From contig WFMF01000033.1 in NCBI GenBank assembly GCA_011033025.1, positions 620,001 through 684,000 of the forward strand: DNA of 64,000 nucleotides, given 5' to 3'. A program made the translations under genes and the position numbers. Below, one piece after another: positions 1-11,500 of this stretch; position 1 is the stretch's first letter, and every line of letters starts with the position of its first letter. The notes below the pieces were generated by a model. That model worked only from the letters and a program-made list of their open reading frames with translations. It was not told the origin of the DNA and searched no databases. Source of the stretch: Beroe forskalii. Lineage: Eukaryota > Ctenophora > Nuda > Beroida > Beroidae.

Positions 1-477
1 TTTCTTCTGCCCGCACTTCGGCACTTCAGGTCAACAATTTTATTACAAAGATCTAAAATTATTGACATTACAGAAAAACCAACAACCAGCAATAACCAAA
101 AGCAGCAAAAATTTGACAGTAATATAGGTTTTTTGTTGACTTGTATTTCACAAACAAATAATGGATTTATTGTGATAATAATGGATTTATTGTGATAATA
201 ATGGATTTATTACCCAAATAAACAATAACTGGGGCAAGTCAACGAGGATTAATCGATATTGGGTACAGGATTGGCCACCATTAATAATTAACCAATAATT
301 TGACGTTGATCATAGATTGACAACCCACGATGGTTTATGCCATTATTGAAACCATTTCTAAATTTAAAAGCCTTGATAAGACCATTTTAATTGCACTAAT
401 TAGGGATGATGGAAAATCTAGCTGACTCCATAGAAGTGACGAAAAATGGAATTTTGAGCAATTATCTTCAAAGCCGA
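1..477. other. Non-coding DNA at left edge
   Basis: No gene is recognised. A 20-bp unit (AATAATGGATTTATTGTGAT) is repeated about 2.5 times near 157-212. The missing cortactin SH3 exon was looked for on the minus strand here and not seen. Confidence 0.5.
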
Positions 478-1434
478 TGGAAAAAGCGGCCTCAAACTAT
501 GCTCTACCCCACCAAATATATGCTCATTCAATATATTAATCTAGATTGATTGCTGACCTTTGTATCGCCAAAGGAAGCCGAGATATCCACATTTCTAATT
601 TTCGCTCATGCAGGGGTATGAAAAAGGGGTTAAAATGGAGGTTCCCTATGGAATATCTTGGGCAACCTTTTCTTGGTGCAACTTTAGACTGTAAACGACT
701 CAGAAATGTGTCTCCAATCATGAAAATGGTCATAGAGCCAAATTTAGCAGTACCACTTTTTTACCCCTTTGCGCTTAGCGAAAAAGGGGTTTTTGGGGAT
801 TATCTCGAAAACGGTATGAGATAACGAAGTAACGACTTGAAACCTTGATCCGCCCCACTAAATATGACCATTGCGCTCATTTTAGACTGGTCGTTGACCT
901 CTCTATCTCAAAAGGAAGCGGAAATATCCCAATTTCAAATTTTCGCTTACGCAGGGGTACGAAAAAGGGGTAAAAATGGGGGTTCCTTATGGGATATCTT
1001 GGGCAACTTTTTTTTGGTGCAACTTTAGACTATATGCGACTCAGAAACGTTTCTACAATTACAAAAATGGTCAATTTGCCTGCAGTAGAGCCAAATTTAG
1101 CAGTACCACTTTTTTACCCCTTTGCGCTTAGCGAAAAGGGGTTTTGGGGATTATCTCGAAAACGGTTCGAGATAACGACTTCAAACCTTGACCCGCCCAA
1201 CCAAATGTGATCATTGCATTTTAGACTGGTCGTTGACCTCTATCTCAAAAAGAAGCAGAGATATGGCCTCTTAAAGTTTTACCCTACGCGTGGGTGAAAA
1301 AGGGGTAAAAAATCAAGGTTCCCCAAGGATTTTCTTGGGCAACTTTTTTTTGGTGGTTCTTGGGCCTATGGACTACCGAATTCCGTTCTAACATCTTTGG
1401 GAGGATTTAGTTCACGGGGGGTTATGGATCAATC
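478..1434 (+). repeat. T1 repeat element, three imperfect ~350-bp units
   Basis: Three imperfect units recur (beginnings near 541, 885 and 1220). Each holds GTTGACCTCTATCTC, AAGGAAGCNGAGATATCC, a GGGGTAAAAA block, a CTTGGGCAACTTTT block and GAAAAAGGGGTTTTTGGGGA. The right end reads GATCAATCCCTTAC. The same family lies in reverse orientation at 60116-62985. Short open frames here are by-products of the repeats. Confidence 0.75.
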
Positions 1435-1778
1435 CCTTACTATTGTTCAATAAGAGATAATAAATGAGGTACTCTGGTATGGAATTAAAATTCAAAATCT
1501 ACATTCTGACAGTTTGATATTGATATTATTTTTAACAGGAGTCTTAACTTAGCTTTCTATTATTAGCAATTGGGAAAAACGAAAATTTGTAACAGTTGGG
1601 GATTAACTGACGTCATAGACGTCAGACAATCTAACACCGAAAAGAGATAGCCAGTAGAAAGTAAGCATGAAGAGATTAAGCGAGTTATGACTCATTTATT
1701 AAGGTATACCTATACCTAATTACCTATTAACTTTGGGCACTTATCGAATGATAATCATCACGATTACTTAGTACTTAC

Positions 1779-2573
1779 CAGCAGTGTAGTCATAAAGAGC
1801 TCTTCCTGACTGACCAGCGTTATCTGGCACTGCTTCTCTAGCTTTCCTCTCCTCTTCAATCCTCCTCTCCTCTTCAATCCTCCTCTCCTCTTCAATCCTC
1901 CTCTCCTCTTCAATCCTCCTCTCCTCTTCAATCCTCCTCTCCTCTTCAATCCTCCTCTCTTCAGCAAGTCTCCTTTCTTCTTCAATTCTCTTCTGTTCGG
2001 CTAATCTTCTTTCCTCTTCGATCTTTTTTTCCTCTGCCATTCTTATCTCGTTCTCGGCTATTCGTCTTTGATTTTCTTCTTCTTTCCTTCTTTCTTCAGC
2101 TGAACGCCTCTCCTCGTCCCTTTGCCTCTCATCTTCTCTTCTCCTCTCATCAGCCTGTCTCCTCTGCGCTGCTTCCCGCTCTTCTGCTTGCCTCCTCCTT
2201 TCCGCTTCCCTGTTTTCCTCATCTTGCTGCTTCCTCAGATTGTCCTCGTCTAGCTGTTGCTGGTCTCTAATTCTCCTCTCCTCCTCCTTGCGCCTCACAC
2301 TCTCCCTTCGCCGCTGACCTTCCTCTTCTTGCTCCCTTATACTTTCCTCCTCTCTCCTCCTTTCCTCTTCTCTCCTCCTCTCCTCATCGCGCCTGGCCTC
2401 CTCCTCCTTATCTTGAGCTTCAGCAGCAGCTTCCTTCTTCTTCGCTTCCTCAACCTGTTTCTTGAACTCCAGCTCTCGCTTCCGCTTCTCTTCCTCAACT
2501 TTCCGCCTGTTTTCCTCTTCAGCAGCCAGACCGAAGTTTTCAAACCGTGATCGGAAATTCTTCACGTCTCCCT
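1779..2573 (-). CDS. CTTN: Cortactin helix exon ending at SH3 start
   Basis: This 795-bp exon (acceptor CTTTTCAG, donor GTAAGTAC) begins [15 protein letters not shown], the counterpart of the SNIRANFENLAKE helix of cortactin. It continues for about 240 residues with no break in E/R/K-rich helical sequence, including six perfect RIEEER hexads near the C-terminal end. It closes with [24 protein letters not shown] is the canonical SH3 opening, so the rest of the SH3 domain should follow in another exon. There is almost no proline in the exon, so the proline-rich and Src-tyrosine segment of vertebrate cortactin is absent here. GTG at the listed reading start is internal, not a true start. Confidence 0.92.
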
Positions 2574-5500
2574 CTGAAAAGCAGTAGAATAGGTGACATT
2601 CTTAAACCTATTTATTAAAAAATTCAACAAATCATGTCGTCTAAAAGTCTAAATGACGTCAATACTTTAAAACACGGCATATCAGAATACTTCCGTTGAT
2701 TAACCATAACTCGGTGCTGATATCACACCACTATAGTCGGTCTAGTCGGATTCAACCCACACGCTCACACGGACTGTTGCACGGAATTAATTCCCTTTTA
2801 AATACTAATTCTTCCCAACAGGTAGTTTATCTGACATTCCTTACTTCCTTACAACCAAGTTAATTCCAGAGATCTATAATGCTCGTCGAAAAGAAAACGG
2901 CAACTCTATAGGGTTTAATCGCTAAATTATATCCAATTCAGTCGAAAATAAAAGTTTGCTAGATGCTAGGTAGGTACCTTTAGTGCACAATTTGCTAATT
3001 CTAAAATTACATGCTAACTCTTAGCCGGTGATTTATTACCTATAGTCTAGTAACTTAGTACAAAATTTAGAAGGTATCTGCAAATTGTGATACCCTTTAA
3101 TGACCGGTTGTAGAAGTTAGTTTAGGCCATAAGGAACGCATATCCACTGGATCCAAAAATTTTGACCTTGGGAACATGGCCAAATGACCACGCCCTTTTT
3201 TAGCGTGGGAAAATTCGAGAATTCCAGTGAGAAGAAATTTTTTGAACATATATAGCATGATGGGTGTCTACATTTATGTTTTTTGGGTCGCTGAATCGAT
3301 TGGGAAGGTTATTTTGACACCCAGACACTCATACAAGGCTCTAGTGACCACGCCCACTTTTATTGTGGGAATTTTTGCCTCATTTTTGGATCCCTATGTT
3401 TCCCAGCTATAATATAGCATGATGGGTGTCTAAACCCATGTTTTTTGGGATGCTGAATCGATTGCAAGGGTTATTTTTATTCTCTGACCATCACATAAGC
3501 CATTAGTGACCACGCCCACCCTTTATTGTGGGAATTTTGAGTCATTTTCACATGACATATTTCCAAATCAAAATGTGGCATGTTAGGTGTCTAAAACCAT
3601 GTTTTTTGGGGCGCCGAATCGATTGGAAGGGTTATTCGTGAGCTCTGACCATTTACTACTAAACGGGGGATGGATCTACGAGAGATCCAAACAGAGTCCC
3701 CGGCACAGGACCTCCCGCTGGGAGGTCCCTGATGCCAGGGCAACTGTGGATGGGAACAAGTCCCGTACCTCCCCAGGCGGACCAATGTGCCGGGGGCACA
3801 TTGGTGTTGCCAACATGGTTACAGGAAGAGACTACCACCAGTGTACCACCTGCGCTGCAACGAGCGGTGATCCGTGCGATAGAAATAATCTAATAACATT
3901 CCGTTTTCCTAGACTTTGACTTATTCCGTACTGATGAAAGTCATTTAGACTTTTGTCAACTTCAATTTTTGGTATTTAAAATAGTTTTGCTGACGAAAAC
4001 GTTGAAAAGATTCAACGCAAATTCTTAGATCATTAGCATGTCGAATTCTTCAAATATGCAGATACTCAATTTCGATGTTTTGGCCAAATTTGCGAGCTAT
4101 AAGGGCCAAATTTATTGGTTTATAAGTTTATACTTTTATGATAGTCTTATATTGCATTCAGCTGTGCTTTGATGCCTTCATTCTCAAATCTTTTCTTTCT
4201 TTTGAGTTATAGGTTGAAGACATTCCCAAACCTCAACATAATCGTTGAAGCAAGATTAATTATCATCTCTGCTCTGTTGATTGAACCTGTACATGGGGCT
4301 GGATAATTGAAATTCTTATGAACACCCGCTTTCCAATCCTTAGTTAACTCAGCAGATCATATCTTTTCGATAATATCTTGCTCTAGAATTTCAATTAGTT
4401 GTTTAATTGATCTATATTATGTTCTAATACCATGAGGACTTGCCGAGAGCGTCCCTCCCAATATAGATCAGCAGCTGCACTGAGCAGGTGTTTAAGGGAC
4501 ATGGTGGGTTGTTTGCGACCAACACGCAGACTACTGGGTGGACTAGTAGTTATATAACGATATGTTTTATATTATTGTGGTGATTAGGTAATTACAAGGC
4601 TAATTAAACAATCACAAGGAACAGCGGACTACTTACTTGCATCTACCTTTGTTTTGTACTGTTCCGATTTGCTCGACTCGTCAAATGTGTGTGCCGTCTG
4701 CAGTATTGAGAATCGATTACAAATTATTATAGTCTATCATCAAGAGTGTGGGAAAATAATTATAAACGTGTTGCTATGTTCAATGTTGTGCTAATTGGAA
4801 ATTCCTACATACGTAACATCTTATTTAACATGTAAATTAATTCTCAGACTGAGATTCAAGTGACTCAAAATTTCGGTAATACCTGGGACGGAGCAATCAA
4901 AATATAATTATCAACAGTGATAGAGTGCCCCATACAAAGTTACATGATGCCGAGTGATGGACTGATGGTACTTTGTTACGTGAAGGTATGTTAAGTAAGT
5001 ACTGAGTAATAAGTATGTAGACATACGTGGAACGTTGTCAACAGACTTATGCTTTTCCGAAATTACAGCAGGCAATTTTGGCAACTTTGATATTACTGAT
5101 AGTAAACACTAAACACGTGTACGTGACATTTTTAAGTTGAAATCATTGAGTTGTAGTCTGTGCTATGTGAAGTTGTTTTGTTTAAATTCTTAAATATGCA
5201 ATAGTAAAGTTATTTCCCCGACTCCTACTAAGCAACAGATTTGAGGGTATGTTTCAAGGATCGACCTCGGCTCCGGTTCCAACCGAGGATTGGAGTTTCA
5301 ACGAGGCCTCGGTAAGAATTGCTAAATCATTTAGCCAGATAAGATGAATGATAAGTACAAATAAAGGAATAATACATTGAAGACAGAAGACTTATTATTA
5401 CGGTCCACCTTTTAAACCTGAACTATATCGATTAGTTTTGAAATTTTCCAACAAAATGGTTTAGTTGTGGTGATCCACTGAAATTGTAGAAAATATTCAC

Positions 5501-8500
5501 AGAGATCCTCGGCCTCGGTGCAAATTAGGGCACCGAGCCCTCGGCCGAAATTATAAATCGTCGTTTTCCTCGGCCTCGGTCGAAATGTGCAGATCGTCCT
5601 TTTCCTCGGCCTCGGTCAGAAATCTGCCCTCGGTCGATCCTTGGTATGTTTGCGGCAGCCATAACACATAAGGCCATTGGTGGCTCCATTTTCCTACCTT
5701 ATCAACTCGGTCGCTCTGAACTCCGAACTTGCCACCAAATCCTTTAGCAGCATCAGTTTGTGAGCCGTGTTTACTCAGCTCTGACTTAGCTTCAAATCCC
5801 ACTGCACTCTGTCAAAGAATACCATTGTAAGGTTGATGAGTTCATCATATTTTATTCATTCACTGTATACCTGTATGCCTGCCGACCTGCCGTCCATATG
5901 CCGTCCATACGCCGTATAATCGGCGTATATTATACACCGTATATAATCCGGTCTCCCTAATTTCGTATCAAGATCAATTTTGGTTTTTGCTAATTCGCTC
6001 ATTACTTCATCATAATAATATATTGGTACCGAAAATAATAGTTTTTACCTTATTACGAACAGGTATTACTCATTATCAGCTTATCACTATTACCCATAAT
6101 ATGAAACTGCTTATTATCAATAACAATAAATCGCGCTCCGAAATCAATCAAAAATGAATGCATGTAGTTACTTCTACCATTTGTGCTTTTCTGAATGTAA
6201 CAGGTAATCCAATTGGCTTATTGCGAGCATGTGATAACGATCAACATTCACCATGTGATTCGTCACGTGAAATCTTCCAGACAATTTGATAATTGGATTC
6301 AAACTTTAAAAGTTCCGATTAGTGGAAAGAACCTGTAGAAACATGCTTCTTATTAAGTTACAATGATATGCAGAAATGGAAAGAACCTATAAAACACACT
6401 GCTATAAAGTTATTATGCCACACTTACTTATGCATAAATGTTCGCGATAGCATTCTTGTTATTCTATTGCTTCATCGAGACGACTCATAATTTCTCACTT
6501 AAATACTTCTATTACTTCCATAGGTCCATATTATTAACATAATTTCAAAAAGATATAACTTGATTTGTATTTTTCAACGATTACCTATACATTATGCATA
6601 TTAATTACTTGATTAAGGGGGCCGGGGGTGGGGGTCCGAGGTCGATTTCCGAGTTTTTTTTTGTTTCTGATTGAGGAGAACGCCAGCTACCAGTAGGTTT
6701 TTACCCCATGTAAAAATATTGTTCCTAGCCTAAGTTATGAATTTTCCAAATCGCGGATTTGCCATTTTAGCTGTATCGGGTTTCAACTCTTTAGGATTTC
6801 AGCTTTTCACAGGGAACTATGTTCGTTTAATAGGTACTGAACTCTCGTATTTGCATCCAGTTTTCGGTCTCTTTTTGATCTATTTATGGTCCTGAACCTC
6901 CACATTACCCTTACTAGACTTTGGCTTTTTTCATCTTCTAGATCGTCGGTTACCTTTCATTGTTTTTAGGGCTTTTTCATTTCAGCCTAACAATTTACTT
7001 TCCAGCTAACTCCTACAGTTTACAGAATACTTTTAAATCTTTAGTTCTTAGCACTGTTTGGGACTTTCTCCATTCGTCGAGTTTGAAGATACTTTGATTT
7101 CACTGGTCTGACATTACTTTTGTTATGCAATTAGACTGTAATTATATTTCTATTTCTATTTCGTGTAATTACAGTGCGCGTGAAAACTTACAACGCATTT
7201 TGGTAGTTATGTTCTAGGGCATATAACTCAACTTTGCATCGAGCCGATTTTTGATTTAGGCCTCAGAAGTGAAAATATGAATTTTCAAAGTTGGTTCCCG
7301 TCACAAAAATCATCAAAAAATAGTGATTTTCGAAATTCAAAAGTCGATATTTTCACTTCTTAGGCCTAAATCAAAAATCGGCTCCATACAAAGTTGAGTT
7401 TTATGCCCTTGAATTCTTGAACAAAACTACCAAGTTTCAAGGGTTTTCTCCAAAATTTGTAGGAGAAGATAGATTTTAAAGTTGATTTTCGGCAAATCGC
7501 GTTGGAAGTTCGCGCGCCTACTGTAAATACAGGTGAAATTGCGATTTGAAAAATTTATAACTTCGGCTAGGAACGACATTTTTTCATGGGGTAAAAACCT
7601 ACTGGTAGCTGGCGTCATAGCTGCCGACTCTTGAAAATCGTTCGGGAGGGCACTTTTTTGCCCCATTTGGGAGGGCAAATAGCGTTGAAGGGAGGGCAAT
7701 TTTCGTGGGTGTATTTGAGAAAATATTTGGCGACCTTTTTTTTTCTTTTTTTTGGACGTCGCCTAAAAATTGAATCCGAGATAGTGCTTATTAGGTAAAT
7801 TTTCAGAATTTTAGGTAGCTTTTTAGATTTTTCGGTGAATTATACATACATTTTAAGGATGTTAAGTAGGTAAATTTTCAAAATTGATTCGAGATAGTGC
7901 TTGATAGGTAAATTTTCAAAATTGATCTGAGATAGTGCTTGGTAGGTAAATTTTCAAAAAATGGCGACCTTTTTTTAACTTTTTAAGGAAAGACTAAAAA
8001 TGTGGTCCGAGGTAGTGAATATTAGGTAAATTTTCAGAATTGTGAGTAAATTATCAGAATTATAGGTAAATTTTCAGATTTGCCCTCCAAAAAGGTGGGC
8101 AAGGTCCGAAAGGAGGGCAAATGGAGGGCATGAGAGGGCGCCCTCCCAAAAGGAGGGCAGTTCGGCAGCTATGGCTGGCGTTCTCCTCCATCAGAAACAA
8201 CAAAAACCCAAAAATCGACCTCAGACCCCCCCCCAGCCCCTTTAATATTTCATTGTAATTCTTAGTTTATAAAATGCGTGAATACTTTTGCTTGCTTTCC
8301 TAGCTTTTTTTCTCCGCTCTTAAATACTGATAAATATACTCGGTGCAATAAGTATTGGTCGGCAACATGACGTCATCAAACAACATGACGTCATCAAGCA
8401 CCAACGAACTTTAAACGTTCAGTACACGGAGCGTGGAGGCAACACTCCATGTACTGAAAGTTTCAAGTTTATAGGTGGTTCCGGCACTGCCCAAGGGAAG

Positions 8501-11500
8501 TTCCAAATTCAATTGTGTGAGGTAGTCGGCAAATACTAATTGTGCCGAGTTTAGTACGGTAGTACGCAGAATTGATTCCATCTTTTTACCTTATCAACTC
8601 GGTCACTCTGAACTCCGAACTTGCCACCAAATCCTTTAGCAGCATCAGTTTGTGAGCCGTGTTTACTCAGCTCTGACCTGTGCTCGAAACCCACTGCACT
8701 CTGAAAAAAAATAATATTGTAAATAAGTGTTACATTTTTAAAGAAGATATAGTAAAACAGATTTTATGAACCAAGGTCAACTATATCAGATTGTGATTTT
8801 CTCTACTTCTAGTACCGAATAGAGTTATTAAAAAAGTGAAACGGGATGTAGCGACAAAGCTTTGTCAGTTGTAACATCGTACTATTGTAGACTGAAGACT
8901 CTGATACCAGCAACCGAACAAACTGACAACCAGGGTAAATCAGGCAGAACGATTAAGAATATCCAAAATCCAGGGCACTGGATGAACATTTTTCAGACTT
9001 CAGACTCGCTAAGACATTGATAAAATATGTTTAGCAATAAAGTTATATTATGCCTAAAGGACATGTCAGAGCATTGTCAGGTAGTATCACGGTCAGTTAC
9101 AAATCACTTAATGCTTGTCACCTTTAACTTACATACTCGTGTCTAGGTCTGGAGGAATATTTGTGTTATTTGGTCGCAGTCCTCTTGCAAGTTTGTAAGA
9201 TGACCATTACAATGATCCTGGTATTATTTCATTAATTTTGTGAGGAGGATTGCAACCCGTTACATGCATAAAGTATTTAGTAAAGTCTCTCAATAATAGT
9301 TTCGTGCACGAGAAAAAGTCATTAATTTGTAGCAATCAACTAATCAACACGATAAACTACTGAGGAACTGATAATATAAAGGATAAACTGATAAGGTGAT
9401 AACAGGTCAAACACTTCATGACTTTAGTTCGACATGAGAAATGTGCATTGTCACCAGTAAATAATATCATGTTAAACTTTCACAACCATCGATCTGTCAA
9501 TAGCTTTGTCAGAGCCAGAGCTTGGTGGCAGCTTTTAAAGTTTTCAGTTGGCGATGTTAAGTATTTTCTTGCTTACGTTCGAGAATTGTAGGTACTTAGT
9601 TCTCTTCAGAATGCATTTATTCGTATTTCTTTCACTTCTCCATATTTGTCATCAATAATGCATCAATTGATAATTCTGTTACCGTGTTTTTCTATTTCGC
9701 GATATTATTAATGCACCCTTTATCAAATCAAAGCTTTAAAACTCTGCAATAGTTGTGCAATGATTGGAAGAGCGAACACGGTTATAGGCTAGTTCAATAA
9801 TGGTTTGGAGTGGTGAGCCATTTCTCAGAAACCCATATTCCAGGTCTTAAGTCATTGAACTATTGAAGTACCGAATGCATTTTCATACCAATATTCACAG
9901 TTTTAGATTTATCAGCTGGCGCAATGATGGCTGATTAATTTGCAGACCTCTGATACCACTATATCAGACATCTCAAACAATGGTTTAAATGATCTGATAT
10001 CGCGGAAAAGGTGCTTCTGCAGGATTGCAGTCATTTGGGAAAAACTGTCATGGTATTTGATTTAGTAGTTAAATTTCGTTTAGTCGGATCAAGGTATGAA
10101 TTGATTAAAATATTGACTCATCGAGGGCCACAGATACCAGTTAAGTTTTAGAAGGGGTGTAATCAATTTCTAAACCTTCAGCTTAACTGCAATTTTCCGG
10201 TCATACAATAGCAAAAAAGTTGATTACTTCATATATACTTTTACATTATCACGAAAGTATGGAATTTATCAAGTCGAACATAAATTGAAGATAATTTCTT
10301 GAATAATATTTCTGCTCTGTATAAATATGCGATTAGAAAAACAAAATAATGAATATTCAATGCGTCATGTGTGGTTCCACCGTTCGATTTCGTTAAACTT
10401 GCAATGACTCGTAATGTTTATTTAAGTTATTTCGAGATGCCTTATGCTTAAGTAAGTTAGAACTAAGTCTGTAAGTTATTTACCCGAATCTAAATCATCT
10501 CGGTATTGCTTTATAACAGTACCAAATTCTACTTGTTGCTATAGATCTGTTTAGACTTTGCGTTACTCAGATCTCTGACTTTGAGACCTTAGTTGTTTAG
10601 TTAGGCTGTGCCTTATGATAGTACCATATTCAACTTCAAGCAAATAGTAATCGATTCATTAGAGCATTAATAACTCCCTGAATCAGCTTACTAGTAAACC
10701 TTTATTAACAACAGTTTTAATTAGACCCTCACATGGTTTTTGATTTATTTATCGTGCGCTTATTAATAATTTATCAGTTAATTATATTCCTAACCATAAA
10801 CTCATAAAGAAGAACCTAAGTAAGGCTCCCACGTACTATCGCTCGATCAGCGGCTAGTTATGTACATAGGAAACGACCGGTTACAGTTTTTCGAAAATTC
10901 CGGTTTCGGTTTCGGTTTACCAATTTATGGAATGTCGGTAACGGTTACGGTTTCGGTTTGCCAAATTCATTAACGTCGGTTACGGTTTCGGTTACGGTTA
11001 GTAAGCCAATAACCGCGGTTACGGTTTCGGTTACGGTTTGCTCAAATTAACGGTTTTTTATTCGGTTCGGTTCGGTTAGTGGACATTTTAAAATCTGTGA
11101 CTCAAAATTTTAAATGGTCTCTAAACTATCCTATAGTAGTGAAGTACCTTTCCCATATTTGTCGATAAACATAATATTATGCATTATGCGAACTGTACCA
11201 AACGAGTTACAATATGAACTGCTGTCTCACGACTCACACTCGAAATATCATGTTAACTTCAATATCTTCTATAGTTGTATTCAATCATTTAATAATGTTA
11301 CCTGAGCTGGTTATCAAATTTACCACATTTCATGGCATTTACTCGTCCTTCCGGCTGGTAACTGGTAAGTGGTGCGTTTGCTAGTGTTTCACATGTTCAC
11401 AATGTAACACTTAACAGTATAAATTACTGTTAACAAGCACATGACTAAATATATTCTTAACTAAAGTATATTACTACTAAATATATTAGTATATTGTATG

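Noticed and set aside
1764..1985. GGLKRR repeat frame on the minus strand
   Set aside because: Out-of-frame reading of the RIEEER minisatellite; runs across the splice donor.
2257..2550. 97-aa plus-strand Leu/Pro/Ser-rich frame (and its copy at 39221-39514)
   Set aside because: Antisense shadow of the E/R-rich cortactin helix exon.
11114..11305. 63-aa frame inside the hAT-like element as a transposase remnant
   Set aside because: No hAT dimerisation or DDE motif seen; too short and without neighbours.
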